Source of the DNA: UBA4720 sp038227135
GTDB taxonomy: Bacteria; Gemmatimonadota; Gemmatimonadetes; Gemmatimonadales; Gemmatimonadaceae
Direction: 5' to 3'
DNA: 64,000 nt
Assembly (NCBI GenBank): GCA_038227135.1
Contig: JBBRQC010000004.1
Span: 54,609-118,608, forward strand
Below the pieces are notes generated by a model that was not told the DNA's origin, did not search any database, and saw only the letters and a list, made by a program, of their open reading frames with translations. Both the position numbers and the translations under genes were made by a program. Positions 41,765 through 50,652 of the stretch are shown here, piece by piece (within the stretch, counting starts at the first letter, position 1; the number at the start of each line of letters is the position of its first letter).

Positions 41765-42997
41765 TCAGTCCAGTACGTCGAGCTTCCGCAAAGCCGGGAT
41801 CTTCCAGGCGGTGACGCCGACAACCCCGAGCGTCATGATCCCCCCGAAAATCACCGACCTGACCGTGCCAAGAATCCTGGCCGCAACGCCCGATTCGAAC
41901 GAGCCGATCTCGTTCGACGATCCGATGAAGATCTGGTTCACCGCGGAGACTCGTCCGAGCATGTGCTGAGGGGTTCGCAGGGTAAGCAGGGTGGATCGGA
42001 TTACCACGCTGACATTGTCCAGCATCCCGCTGATGAGCAACAACGCCAGCGACAGCGAGAAGGAGTGGGACAAGGCGAACAGGATCCAGCAAGCTCCGAA
42101 TCCCCCGACGCAGAGAAAAAGCATGGCGCCCGCATTTCGCAGCCGACGATGCACTAGCAGCACCGAGACGAGCACGGCACCACCGGCCGGTGCGGCGCGG
42201 AGGATTCCGAGCCCTTGCGGTCCGACGTGGAGAACATCCGCGGCAAAGATCGGGAGCAGCGCCGGCGCTCCCCCGAACAATACCGAGAACAAATCGAGCA
42301 CCTGCGCGCCAAGCAGCTGTGGTTGCGTCAGAAGAAAACGGATCCCGATCGTCAGGTTCTCGCCAATGCTTGCCTCGTTCGCCAGAACCGGGTGCGGTGT
42401 ATAGGCGATGCGCGCGAAGAGTCCCAGCGCAATCGCACAAAGGACCGACTCCCAGAGGTAGGCAAGCCTCGGCCCCGAGAATCCGTAGATCACTCCGCCA
42501 AGAGCCGGGCCGACGACCGCCGCGAACTGCCACAGCGAAGTCCGCCACGTTACGGCATTGGCGTAGGTCTCGCGCGGCACGATATCCGCCCCGAGCGCCG
42601 TCCGCGCCGGTTGGAAAAAGCTTCTCGAGAGTCCACTCGCACTGACGACGCCGTAGATAGGCCACACTCTCCCGACGAGAAATACGTCCGAGCGAATTGT
42701 GAGGATCAGCAGTGTTATTCCGCACAACACCTGAACCCCGATGGCAATCAGCGCGAGCGTCTTTCGATTGTGGCGGTCGGCAACGTGGCCGGCGTAGAGA
42801 GCGGCGCCGATGAACGGCAGCGCTTCAGCGAGGCCAACGATTCCGAGGGAGAGCGGATCTTTGGTGAGAGCGTAAACCTGCCACGCGACAACGGTAGCCT
42901 GTATCTGCGTACCAAGCGTTACCGCAATGAGACTCCCGACGTACCAGCGAAAATTGGGATTGCGAAGCGAAACGTACGGGTCTTGTTGCTCAGCCAT
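41765..42997 (-). CDS. MFS transporter, EntS/DHA3-type exporter
   Basis: 410 residues from the ATG at 42997 (AAGGGA just upstream), giving the typical MAEQQDPYVSLRNPNFRWYV N-terminus. About ten to twelve membrane helices. The loop 2-3 motif of MFS proteins is present as GHVADRHNRKTLAL, and NAVTWRTSLWQFAAVVGPAL and GRVSAVNQIFIGSSNEIGSF match the DHA3/EntS group, which exports siderophores or drugs. Substrate not predictable. A 130-base gap with the divergent DinB gene must hold both promoters; I could not identify them. Confidence 0.88.
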   Translation of the reverse strand: MAEQQDPYVSLRNPNFRWYVGSLIAVTLGTQIQATVVAWQVYALTKDPLSLGIVGLAEALPFIGAALYAGHVADRHNRKTLALIAIGVQVLCGITLLILTIRSDVFLVGRVWPIYGVVSASGLSRSFFQPARTALGADIVPRETYANAVTWRTSLWQFAAVVGPALGGVIYGFSGPRLAYLWESVLCAIALGLFARIAYTPHPVLANEASIGENLTIGIRFLLTQPQLLGAQVLDLFSVLFGGAPALLPIFAADVLHVGPQGLGILRAAPAGGAVLVSVLLVHRRLRNAGAMLFLCVGGFGACWILFALSHSFSLSLALLLISGMLDNVSVVIRSTLLTLRTPQHMLGRVSAVNQIFIGSSNEIGSFESGVAARILGTVRSVIFGGIMTLGVVGVTAWKIPALRKLDVLD

Positions 42998-43127
42998 TCC
43001 CTTGGGGGGACGAGATCCACGACGCCGGATGATACGCAGCCGCGACTCAGCGGGCAATTATCGGTGGCGCGCTACACCCGATCGCATTCTATTTCCAGCC
43101 GTCCATCTCAATTCGCGGGAGAATCGA

Positions 43128-43652
43128 ATGGCAGCGCCGGCGGCCACCAAACCAGAGAAGGGCGAGTTTCTTCCCTACTACGAGAAGTACATCGACCTCG
43201 TGGGGAGTGGTGATGTCACTATTACGCTCTCCACGCAGATGGCTGAGACTGAGGCGCTGCTGCGCGGTCTCCCCGCGTCCGTGGCTACGTATCGGTACGC
43301 CCCCGACAAGTGGAGCGTAAACGAAGTGATCGGACACCTGATCGACAGTGAGCGCATTTTCGATTCACGAGCGCTTCGTTTTGCGCGAAACGATCCCACC
43401 CCGCTACCGGGGTTCGAGCAGGACGACTACGTCAACAACTCCAGCTACGACAGCTATCCATTCACCGAGCTTGCATCGGAGCTGAGGAGCGTACGCGAGT
43501 CGACCGTCTTTTTGTTCAAGCACCTTGAGGAGGCCGCATGGATGCGCCGCGGGATTGCGAACGGCGCGGAGGTCTCCGTCAGGGCGCTGGCGTACATCAT
43601 CGCCGGCCACGAGCTGCACCACCGGGAGATATTGCGAGCCCGTTACTTGTAG
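43128..43652 (+). CDS. DinB-family (DinB_2) metal-binding four-helix protein
   Basis: 174 residues from an ATG at 43128 with GGGAG about 7 bases upstream. The four-helix DinB fold has the usual three-histidine site: His in NEVIGHLIDSERIF, and two in IIAGHELHHREIL. Conserved DKWSVNEVIGHL and ALRFARNDPTPLPGF are family marks. DinB proteins include thiol transferases (bacillithiol, mycothiol) and proteins of unknown use. The gene is one of only two on the plus strand and is convergent with the metallopeptidase gene, with a 12-bp direct repeat in the gap. Confidence 0.9.
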   Translation: MAAPAATKPEKGEFLPYYEKYIDLVGSGDVTITLSTQMAETEALLRGLPASVATYRYAPDKWSVNEVIGHLIDSERIFDSRALRFARNDPTPLPGFEQDDYVNNSSYDSYPFTELASELRSVRESTVFLFKHLEEAAWMRRGIANGAEVSVRALAYIIAGHELHHREILRARYL

Positions 43653-43681
43653 CCGAGTTCTATGCCAGCGTAGCCGAGTTC
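43649..43681. repeat. 12-bp direct repeat at a convergent gene junction
   Basis: GTAGCCGAGTTC occurs at 43649-43660 and 43670-43681, 21 bases apart. The first copy contains the DinB stop codon; the second lies before the metallopeptidase stop. Next to it CTGCGC-TTAAAGG-GCGCAG can form a small hairpin. Confidence 0.7.
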
Positions 43682-43689
43682 GACTGCGC

Positions 43690-44520
43690 TTAAAGGGCGC
43701 AGCTACGTGGATCTCCGGATTCGAGCCCGCGCCTGAACGCTGCCGACCGTTGCGCGGCGGATCCGTGAGTGAAGGAGTCGACGTTGATGCGGCCGGTCGC
43801 GCGCTGCTGGATGCGGTCGTCGCCCACGGATGACGCCGCATTCAACGCCTCGTCCACATCTCCCTTCTCCAGGATCCGCCGCTGCTCCGTCGAATGCGCC
43901 CAGACTCCCGCGTAGCAGTCCGCCTGCAGCTCGAGCCTGACTGAGAACTGATTTGCCTGACCTGGATTGGATTCTTCTGCACGCCGTATCTGTGCATCCG
44001 TACCAAGGATGCGCTGGACGTGATGCCCAAGCTCGTGCGCGATCACATAGGCCTGCGCGAAATCGCCGGATGCGCCGAAACGCTGCTTCAGCTCGTCGAA
44101 GAATCCGAGATCGAGATAGACTTTCTCATCGACAGGGCAGTAAAACGGGCCCATAACCGACTGGGCGATGCCGCATCCGGAGTCGGTTGAGTTGCGGAAC
44201 AGAACCAGCTTAGCCGGATGATACCGCGCGCCGTAGTTGGGAAGAATGCCGGCCCATACGTTCTGAACGTCGTCGAGCACGAAAGAGACAAACTGAACCT
44301 CAGTCTCTTGTGCAGCAGAATCGGCCGCCGTCGTCGGGGCCGCGGTCGTGCCGATGCCCGCTGGCTCGACGCCGAGGTCGGTGAAGAGATTGCGTCCGAA
44401 GATCACACTCAACGCGAGCACGACCACCGTTCCGCCAATGCCGAGCCCTCTGCCCATCCCGCCCCCGGCTGCGCGGCGGTCCTCGAGATTGGGGCTGCGT
44501 CCGCCAGATGTCCACAGCAT
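43690..44520 (-). CDS. YpfJ-type neutral zinc metallopeptidase
   Basis: 276 residues, ATG at 44520 with GGAGG just upstream. The N-terminal NLEDRRAAGGGMG and a membrane anchor (GTVVVLALSVIFGRNLF) are followed by an extracytoplasmic catalytic domain: YHPAKLVLFRNSTDSGCG, GPFYCPVDEKVYLDL, the zinc site VIAHELGHHVQ and LELQADCYAGVWAH. C-terminal: GDDRIQQRATGRINVDSFTH, then GSAAQRSAAFRRGLESG. The enzyme is conserved widely but its substrate is not known to me. Its stop is 38 bases from the convergent DinB stop. Confidence 0.9.
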   Translation of the reverse strand: MLWTSGGRSPNLEDRRAAGGGMGRGLGIGGTVVVLALSVIFGRNLFTDLGVEPAGIGTTAAPTTAADSAAQETEVQFVSFVLDDVQNVWAGILPNYGARYHPAKLVLFRNSTDSGCGIAQSVMGPFYCPVDEKVYLDLGFFDELKQRFGASGDFAQAYVIAHELGHHVQRILGTDAQIRRAEESNPGQANQFSVRLELQADCYAGVWAHSTEQRRILEKGDVDEALNAASSVGDDRIQQRATGRINVDSFTHGSAAQRSAAFRRGLESGDPRSCAL

Positions 44521-44565
44521 GTCCTCATCCTCCGCAAAGGCTTCGTGGTCGGAGGGGACTAAAGC

Positions 44566-44603
44566 AAAAAACCCGCCGCAGCTTCCGGATTACTCGAGCT
44601 GCG
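44566..44603 (-). terminator. probable intrinsic terminator after the PAS-HisKA-REC gene
   Basis: Minus-strand stem CGCAGCT (44597-44603) with AGCTGCG (44577-44583), a 13-base loop, then GCGGG and TTTTTT (44566-44571). It begins 6 bases after the stop at 44610. Confidence 0.6.
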
Positions 44604-44609
44604 CTCTCG

Positions 44610-45725
44610 CTAGGCTGACGGCGTAGCTGGCTTCCCGAGTACGGAGCGCACGGCGGCGCAGAGTGTTTCCGCTGTAAACGGTTTTTGCAGGAAGTCGGTT
44701 TCCGAAGTACGGATGCCGCGCCGGAGAATCTCGTTGTCGGTATACCCCGACATGAACAACACTCTGATCTCCGGGCTCATCTCGTGCAGCTCGTCAACCA
44801 TTCCGCGTCCGCCAAGAGTCGGCATCTCGATGTCCGTTAGCACGAGGTCTATCTCGCCCACCTCCTCCGCGGCGATACGCAGCGCCATCGCTCCGTCGGA
44901 CGCTTCGAGCACACGATAACCCGCTTGAGAGAGAACCCGCTTGCCTAGTTTCCGGAGCGCTTTTTCGTCATCGACCAGGAGGATCGTCTCTCTCCCGGTA
45001 GGCGCCCCGTGCTTGAGCCCCGAGACGCGTCCGGCCTCCGCCTCGAGTGACGCACGCGCGGCAATCTCTTCCGCGGACTCCTTGAGCGGCGAGCCTGGAA
45101 GAGGAACCGTCACGACTCCGCGATCGAGCCCGGTAGGCTGCGGAAGCGTGCGACGGCTGGCGAGCAACAGTTTTTTCGTCAGCGCCTCGGCGCGGTCCGC
45201 CGCGTTTCGAATGTCTACTGCTTCGCCTGCGGAAAGCCTGGCCTGGTTCAACGTGCCCTCGATCAGGTCGGCGTTCATCCGGATCACCGTGAGCATGTTG
45301 TTCAGCTCGTGGGCCGAACGTCCGGCGAGATCCGCAAAGTTGTGAAGCTCCTGTGTACGGAGCACGAGGTTCTCTTCGGCGGAGCCACCCGCGCTGAGGT
45401 CTTCGATCGCCAGCAGGATCGTCGCGTCACTTGGATCTGCGGAAGGAACAAGGCGCGCACTCAGCCAGTGCACCGCCTGGCCACCGGGTTTTCCATCGTG
45501 TATGAGCTCGAAGTGATCTGATTGCGGTGCGCCCTGAAGCACCGTCTCGAGCATCGGCTTCAGCTTCGCGTCCCAGTTTCTGCCACCGACTTCATAGACC
45601 TTGTGCCCCACGCTCTCTTCGGGAGCGACTCGGAACATCGAGTAGAAGGCCTGGTTGGCGGCGCGTACAATGAGCTTTGCGTCGAGAACGACCAGCGCTT
45701 CGTGCGGAGTGCCGGGACTGATCAT
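44610..45725 (-). CDS. PAS-HisKA-REC protein lacking the kinase ATPase domain
   Basis: 371 residues. The PAS domain is at about 8-115 (HEALVVLDAKLIVRAANQAF). A HisKA-type helix pair with the His box AGRSAHELNNMLTVI at about 130-200 ends LLLASRRTLPQPTGLD. A linker of about 45 residues leads straight to a receiver domain (about 245-365; ETILLVDDEKALRKLGKRVL, phosphoacceptor in LVLTDIEMPTLGG, Lys in FLQKPFTA). The N, G1 and G2 boxes that would lie between are all missing, so it cannot bind ATP as a usual kinase. It may be a phosphotransfer or dimer-only regulator, or a kinase damaged in frame. It begins about 165 bases after the Ser/Thr kinase stop; that gap is empty. Confidence 0.87.
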   Translation of the reverse strand: MISPGTPHEALVVLDAKLIVRAANQAFYSMFRVAPEESVGHKVYEVGGRNWDAKLKPMLETVLQGAPQSDHFELIHDGKPGGQAVHWLSARLVPSADPSDATILLAIEDLSAGGSAEENLVLRTQELHNFADLAGRSAHELNNMLTVIRMNADLIEGTLNQARLSAGEAVDIRNAADRAEALTKKLLLASRRTLPQPTGLDRGVVTVPLPGSPLKESAEEIAARASLEAEAGRVSGLKHGAPTGRETILLVDDEKALRKLGKRVLSQAGYRVLEASDGAMALRIAAEEVGEIDLVLTDIEMPTLGGRGMVDELHEMSPEIRVLFMSGYTDNEILRRGIRTSETDFLQKPFTAETLCAAVRSVLGKPATPSA

Positions 45726-45891
45726 GAATAGCTGGAGAGGAGGAGCCCTGAGGTCGAAATACGTCGGGATCGTGCCTATGTAGACGATTCCGATGCGCGA
45801 TGGGTATCGAATCCACCGACAACCCGTCTGGGACTCTGCTAACCCGAGAAGCGGAGGGATCGTGCGACTCGCGCGAAGCCAAACGTCCGGA

Positions 45892-48330
45892 TTAGAGCTT
45901 CGGCCGGCCCTGGATCCTGGATGTTAGACCCCGATTGTCGAGACGGAAGGTCTTAACTACAGCTGCAAACCGTGGACTTGCCCTCAACGGGTCAAAGGCC
46001 GGATCGGCCAAAAAAATCCAGGATGCAGTCGTTTCGCGCGCGGCGGCCGCCGCTTCCAGCGATGCGAGCGCCAAGTCAGCTTTGTCCATTCCGAGATATG
46101 CATAGGCGCGCGCAGTGTTGATCATCCAGGTGTCGCGCGGAAGCGCGCCCAGTCTGGTCAGGATTCCTGCAACGTCCGCAGTATCTCCAATTTTCCCGAA
46201 CACGTATGCGCTCATCCCGTTCCATGGTGTCTCGGGAAGTCCGCCGTGAAGAATTGCGCGTGCTTGGGCCCGATGCCCCGATAGAGCGCGTTCGATGGCC
46301 AGGAAAATTCGCGCCGTTGGAAGGTCAGGATCGAGTTCCAGCGCCCGGTTGCTCTCCGCGAGCGCCTCTTCGCGCTTGCCTGATACAAACAGCGTGTATG
46401 ACAGCCAAACCGATGCTGTTCCTGCGAGCGGGTCGAGACGCCGCGCAATCCGGAATTGCTGGAGCGCTTCCGGAACCCTGTTGAGCATCATCAGGTAGCG
46501 AGCATACTGGGTCCGGGCTGTCGGGGACGTGGAGTCTATCGCGACGGCGCGCTTGAACTCCGCCTCCGACTCCTCCCAGCGAAGGGCATGCATGTGCGCC
46601 AGCGCCAAGGCAGCGTGTGGCTCCGCCAGCCTTGGATCCAATGAGATTGCGCGATTCGCGGCGGTCATCGCTCTGGCTTCGACCGAGTACGCCGGGGTCG
46701 GTGAGAAGTAAGGCAGCAATTCAAGCGCGGCACTCAACTCCGCGTATGCCTTGGCAAAGCCTGGGTCTTTGTTGATGGCCTGAGTGAGGTAGGCGACTGC
46801 CTGCTCTACTCCCTTTCCGCGTCTTTCCACCAGATAGCGGCCGCGCAAATAGAGATCGTAGGCCTCGACGTTCTCGGTGCCCGATCCCTTGCCGCCGGAG
46901 TCCGACGTCGTGCCCCCGTTGGGTGACAACCGCGGGCGTAAAGCACCGATGATCGCGCGGGTGATGTCGTCCTGCACTGAAAAGATGTCCTTGCTCTCGC
47001 GCTCGTACGTCTCACTCCAGAGCGCAAGACCGTCGTCCGCGTTACTCAACTGCGCCGAAACGCGGAGGCGGCCGGAGGACCGGCGCACGGTTCCCTCGAG
47101 CACGGCGTTTACTCCGAGGCGCTTCCCGATTTCCCGAACGTCCAGATCACCCCGCGAGCGCACAGCGAACGCGGACGTGCGTGACGCGACACGGAGGCCT
47201 GGCACCTTGGCCAGCTCGCTCGTCAGCTCGTCGGCTATTCCCGCAGCAAAATACGCGTTGGCGGTGTCACCCCCGACGTTCGAGAATGGCAGGACGGCGA
47301 GCGACCCCTGAGGCCGTGGACTGCGCGACGCGGAAAACATTCTACCCCGACCGAAGTAAGCGCCAATGAGCAGGAGGAGAGCCGCCACCGCGGCGGCAGG
47401 GATCCGGCTCGATCGCATCGGCGAAGAAGCTCTTGCCTGAGTGGAATCGTATGAAAGACGCGAGAGAGTCTGGACAATCTCCTGCGCAGACTGAGGCCTC
47501 TCGGAGGGATCCTTCGCCAGTGACTTCATAACGAGCGCAGTGAGCGACGTCGGCAATCCGTTCACGCGTTGGTCGAGGGCCCCGGGTTGTTCGCTCAGGT
47601 GGGCTGCAATCAACTCACGCACCCCCTTCTTGCCCGCGAATGGATGGACCCCGGCAAGAACCTCGTAGGCCACGATTCCCCACGAGTAAATGTCCGCCCG
47701 ATGATCGACGCTATCTTCCCCGGCAGCCTGTTCGGGCGCGATATAGGCGGGCGTCCCCAGAGCCATGCCCGTACCGGTGAGAGTGAACGGGCTTTGCGAT
47801 TTGCTTTCTGAGTCAGCATCCGCGCGCCGGGAGGCGGACACGGCCTTCGCAATGCCGAAGTCGGTGACAACTGCCGCGGTTCCCGCGAGCAGAATGTTTT
47901 CGGGCTTGATGTCGCGATGAACGATGCCCTCTCCGTGCGCGAACTCGAGCGCGCACGCGATATCGCGAAGTATCGAAATTCTTTGGTCCAGGGTGAGCGT
48001 GGTCTCCTGGCGCAGGCGGGCCCTCAGCGAATCCCCTTTGATGAACGGCATGGTGTAGTAAAGAAGGTCGCGCGCTTTGCCAGTCTGGAGCAGCGGGACG
48101 ATGTTGGGATGCTGGAGGGACGCGGCGAGCCGCACTTCACGGGCAAAACGTTCCGCGCTCAGCGCCTGACCAATCTCGGTGTTGAGCACCTTCACGACGA
48201 CCTTCCGCCCCAGCGCAGTCTCTTCGGCCACAAAGACGTGCGCCATGCCGCCACTCTTGAGCTCGTGGTCAATAGTGTAGGCGTCGCCGAGCGTTTGCTG
48301 AAGCTGGTCTCGTAGATCCATTCTGCTCAT
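45892..48330 (-). CDS. membrane Ser/Thr protein kinase with TolB-like and TPR sensor region
   Basis: 812 residues. The Hanks-type kinase domain is at about 15-290: Gly loop KSGGMAHVFVAEE, VVVKV lysine, catalytic HRDIKPENILL, TDFGIAK, and GTPAYIAPEQAAGED. A membrane helix near 315-335 (AAAVAALLLLIGAYFG) is followed by a TolB-like domain (about 350-475; SLAVLPFSNVGGDTANAYFA, LGVNAVLEGTVRRSSGRLRV) and about six TPR units to the end. So the kinase is inside and the TolB/TPR part outside. The stimulus is unknown. No phosphatase gene is adjacent. Confidence 0.93.
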   Translation of the reverse strand: MSRMDLRDQLQQTLGDAYTIDHELKSGGMAHVFVAEETALGRKVVVKVLNTEIGQALSAERFAREVRLAASLQHPNIVPLLQTGKARDLLYYTMPFIKGDSLRARLRQETTLTLDQRISILRDIACALEFAHGEGIVHRDIKPENILLAGTAAVVTDFGIAKAVSASRRADADSESKSQSPFTLTGTGMALGTPAYIAPEQAAGEDSVDHRADIYSWGIVAYEVLAGVHPFAGKKGVRELIAAHLSEQPGALDQRVNGLPTSLTALVMKSLAKDPSERPQSAQEIVQTLSRLSYDSTQARASSPMRSSRIPAAAVAALLLLIGAYFGRGRMFSASRSPRPQGSLAVLPFSNVGGDTANAYFAAGIADELTSELAKVPGLRVASRTSAFAVRSRGDLDVREIGKRLGVNAVLEGTVRRSSGRLRVSAQLSNADDGLALWSETYERESKDIFSVQDDITRAIIGALRPRLSPNGGTTSDSGGKGSGTENVEAYDLYLRGRYLVERRGKGVEQAVAYLTQAINKDPGFAKAYAELSAALELLPYFSPTPAYSVEARAMTAANRAISLDPRLAEPHAALALAHMHALRWEESEAEFKRAVAIDSTSPTARTQYARYLMMLNRVPEALQQFRIARRLDPLAGTASVWLSYTLFVSGKREEALAESNRALELDPDLPTARIFLAIERALSGHRAQARAILHGGLPETPWNGMSAYVFGKIGDTADVAGILTRLGALPRDTWMINTARAYAYLGMDKADLALASLEAAAAARETTASWIFLADPAFDPLRASPRFAAVVKTFRLDNRGLTSRIQGRPKL

Positions 48331-48411
48331 TGGTAGCGGAGTGGCGAAGACGACGAAGGTAGGAACTGGCGCTGCCTAAGGCAAACGATATCGGAAGGCC
48401 GCGTGGGGAAC

Positions 48412-48444
48412 AAAAAAAAGCCCGCCTCTGTTCGAGGCGGGCTT
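48412..48444 (-). terminator. intrinsic terminator of rpsA
   Basis: Stem AAGCCCGCCTC (48418-48428) with GAGGCGGGCTT (48434-48444), loop TGTTC, followed on the minus strand by a run of nine T (48412-48420 overlap the stem end). It starts 13 bases after the rpsA stop. Confidence 0.9.
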
Positions 48445-48457
48445 ACTTCGCGATGAC

Positions 48458-50278
48458 CTACGCCGGCTCTTCAACGTAAGAATCGGGCGGCGTCGGAATC
48501 GGATCAGACAGGTTGTAATCGTCCGACTCCATCGGAATGACCTTGGACGGTGTCTCCGGGCGAGGTGGCTGCTCCTCAGGAATCCCGGTGACGGCGAGAA
48601 CTATACGGCGGTGGATCGGGTCGACCTCGAGCACTCTGAGATCGAGATTCATCGTCTCGTAGACTATGTCCGCCGGACTGTTCACCGGCTGACCGAAGTT
48701 GAGCTGGCTGACCGGGACGAAGCCTTCGATGTCGTTTCCGATATCGACTACCACGCCCTTGTCCATCAGTCGCACGACTTTGCCGTGCAGCTCGGTGCCG
48801 ACCGGGTAGGTCTCGCCGATTCTGAGCCACGGATCCTCTGTCGCCTGCTTGAGCCCAAGACTGATTCTCTTGTTCTCAGCATCCACGTTCAAGATCACGA
48901 CATCTACCGAATCACCCTTCTTCACCACTTCCGACGGATGCTGCACGCGCTTGGTCCACGACATGTCCGAGATGTGGATCAGGCCGTCGATGCCCGGCTC
49001 GATCTCCACGAACGCGCCAAAGCTCGTGAGATTGCGAACCTTGCCATTGAGCTTCGTGCCAACCGGATACTTCTCCGGCAGCATCATCCACGGATCCTGC
49101 TCCGTCTGCTTCATGCCGAGCGAGATTTTCTCCTCGTTCGGATCGACCTTGAGCACAACCGCTTCGATCGCTTCACCGATCGAGACCAGCTTCGACGGGT
49201 GGCGCACATTGCGAGTCCAGCTCATTTCGCTGATGTGAACCAGTCCTTCGATACCCGGCTCGAGCTCGATGAACGCGCCGTAGTTGGTGATCGAGACGAC
49301 CTTGCCCGACACTCTCGTGCCGACAGGATACTTCTCGGCGACATCCTTCCAGGGATAGCTCTGGAGCTGCTTGAGGCCGAGCGAGATGCGCTCGCGATCC
49401 CAATCGATATCAAGAACCTTGACCTCGAGCTCCTGGCCGATGTGCACCATCTCGGACGGATGCTGGATGCGACCGTACGACATGTCGGTGATGTGGAGCA
49501 GACCGTCGACGCCACCGAGATCGATGAATGCGCCGAAGTCAGTGATGTTCTTGACGACTCCCTTCCGCACCTGATCCTTCTGGAGCTCCTTCATCAGCTT
49601 CTCGCGCTTGCCCGCTCTCTCCTGCTCGAGGATGACGCGGCGCGAGACGACGATGTTCCGCCGGCGCTTGTTGAGCTTGATGATCTTGAAATCGAAGGTC
49701 TGGCCGAGCAGCTCGTCGACGTTCGGCACGCGACGGAGCGCGATCTGCGAGCCGGGGAGGAATGCATCGACTCCCATGAGGTCGACGACGACGCCGCCCT
49801 TGATCTTCTTGATCAATGATCCGCGCACTGGCTCATCGTTCTCGTAGGCGACGCGGATGCGCTCCCACACGCGCATGAAGTCCGCTTTCTTCTTGGAGAG
49901 AACGACGGACCCTTCCATGTCCTCGAGGTGCTCGAGGAGAACTTCGACTTCGTCGCCGGGCTTGAGGTCCGGGAGATCCTTGAATTCTTCGAGCGGGATC
50001 GTCCCTTCGGATTTGAAGCCGATGTCGAGGACGACCATGTTGTCTCTGATATCGAGCACGCGGGACTTGACGATCTCGCCTTCCTCGATGGAAGCCATCG
50101 TCCCGTTGTACATCTCCATCATTGTCTCGAGCTCGTCCTGCGAGTAATCGTCCTCGTCGTAGAGCTCGGGTCTCAGGTTGGCAAGCGGACGCAGCTGCGC
50201 CTTCTGCAGATCGCGCTTCTCGCGCGCGGTCAGCGTCGTGCCGGTAGTGGTTTGTGTGTCGTTGGGCGAGTCTATCAT
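48458..50278 (-). CDS. rpsA: 30S ribosomal protein S1
   Basis: 606 residues with six S1 (OB-fold) repeats: VLDIRDNMVVLDIGFKSEG, SLIKKIKGGVVVDLMGVDAF, NITDFGAFIDLGGVDGLLHI, SITNYGAFIELEPGIEGLVH, NLTSFGAFVEIEPGIDGLIH and RLMDKGVVVDIGNDIEGFVP. The first two bind the ribosome, the others mRNA. The C-terminal tail is acidic and Pro-rich. The ATG at 50278 has no Shine-Dalgarno sequence, as in E. coli rpsA, where S1 controls its own translation. It has its own strong promoter (50321-50349) and terminator. Confidence 0.97.
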   Translation of the reverse strand: MIDSPNDTQTTTGTTLTAREKRDLQKAQLRPLANLRPELYDEDDYSQDELETMMEMYNGTMASIEEGEIVKSRVLDIRDNMVVLDIGFKSEGTIPLEEFKDLPDLKPGDEVEVLLEHLEDMEGSVVLSKKKADFMRVWERIRVAYENDEPVRGSLIKKIKGGVVVDLMGVDAFLPGSQIALRRVPNVDELLGQTFDFKIIKLNKRRRNIVVSRRVILEQERAGKREKLMKELQKDQVRKGVVKNITDFGAFIDLGGVDGLLHITDMSYGRIQHPSEMVHIGQELEVKVLDIDWDRERISLGLKQLQSYPWKDVAEKYPVGTRVSGKVVSITNYGAFIELEPGIEGLVHISEMSWTRNVRHPSKLVSIGEAIEAVVLKVDPNEEKISLGMKQTEQDPWMMLPEKYPVGTKLNGKVRNLTSFGAFVEIEPGIDGLIHISDMSWTKRVQHPSEVVKKGDSVDVVILNVDAENKRISLGLKQATEDPWLRIGETYPVGTELHGKVVRLMDKGVVVDIGNDIEGFVPVSQLNFGQPVNSPADIVYETMNLDLRVLEVDPIHRRIVLAVTGIPEEQPPRPETPSKVIPMESDDYNLSDPIPTPPDSYVEEPA

Positions 50279-50320
50279 GTTGCTGGTTAAAGGGTTGAGT
50301 GGGTTCGAATCAAGCCTTTA

Positions 50321-50349
50321 AGTATAGACTCTCTATGGTTACGGGTCAA
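50321..50349 (-). promoter_or_regulatory. near-consensus sigma70 promoter of rpsA
   Basis: Minus-strand TTGACC (50344-50349), a 17-base spacer, TATACT (50321-50326). Start expected near 50314, so the leader is about 36 bases. The sequence lies in the only gap between the cmk group and rpsA, so rpsA can be expressed separately from the dap-aro-cmk genes. Confidence 0.82.
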
Positions 50350-50377
50350 CTTCCCGCGTAGCTGGGATCGGGACGCG

Positions 50378-50593
50378 CTATTTCAGTCCCTTCGTCAGCA
50401 AAAGAATCAGCTCCTCATCGGTGAGCCCTTCGAGCGCCCCGAGTGGAAGATCCATCGCCCTCTCGGTCCCATCATCGCACTTGAACGCGACCGTTACGCT
50501 GGGGGCCTTCTGCCTTCGGTCGGGAAGACCGCCCGGGCGCGTGGCCTCGAAGGCGCTCCAGTCCAGACCTCCCCGATCGGTGAATCTACGCAT
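50378..50593 (-). CDS. 71-residue protein between cmk and rpsA
   Basis: ATG at 50593 with GAGGAGGT about 9 bases upstream, a strong ribosome site, so it is probably translated. The N-terminus is basic (MRRFTDRGGLDWSAFEATRP), then a basic linker (DRRQKAPSVTVAFKCDDGTE), and a helical end (LGALEGLTDEELILLLTKG). No family recognised. It is in the same orientation as cmk, with a 59-base gap, and precedes the rpsA promoter. Confidence 0.6.
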   Translation of the reverse strand: MRRFTDRGGLDWSAFEATRPGGLPDRRQKAPSVTVAFKCDDGTERAMDLPLGALEGLTDEELILLLTKGLK

Positions 50594-50652
50594 CAGCGAA
50601 TGACCTCCTCGAACCTGCGGGGATCGAGCGGCAGGTACCGCACGCAAACCTG

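Noticed and set aside
45726..45891. Extra gene upstream of the PAS-HisKA-REC frame
   Set aside because: The reading frame there (minus strand to 45882) is Ser/Arg-rich noise that overlaps the PAS gene in another frame.
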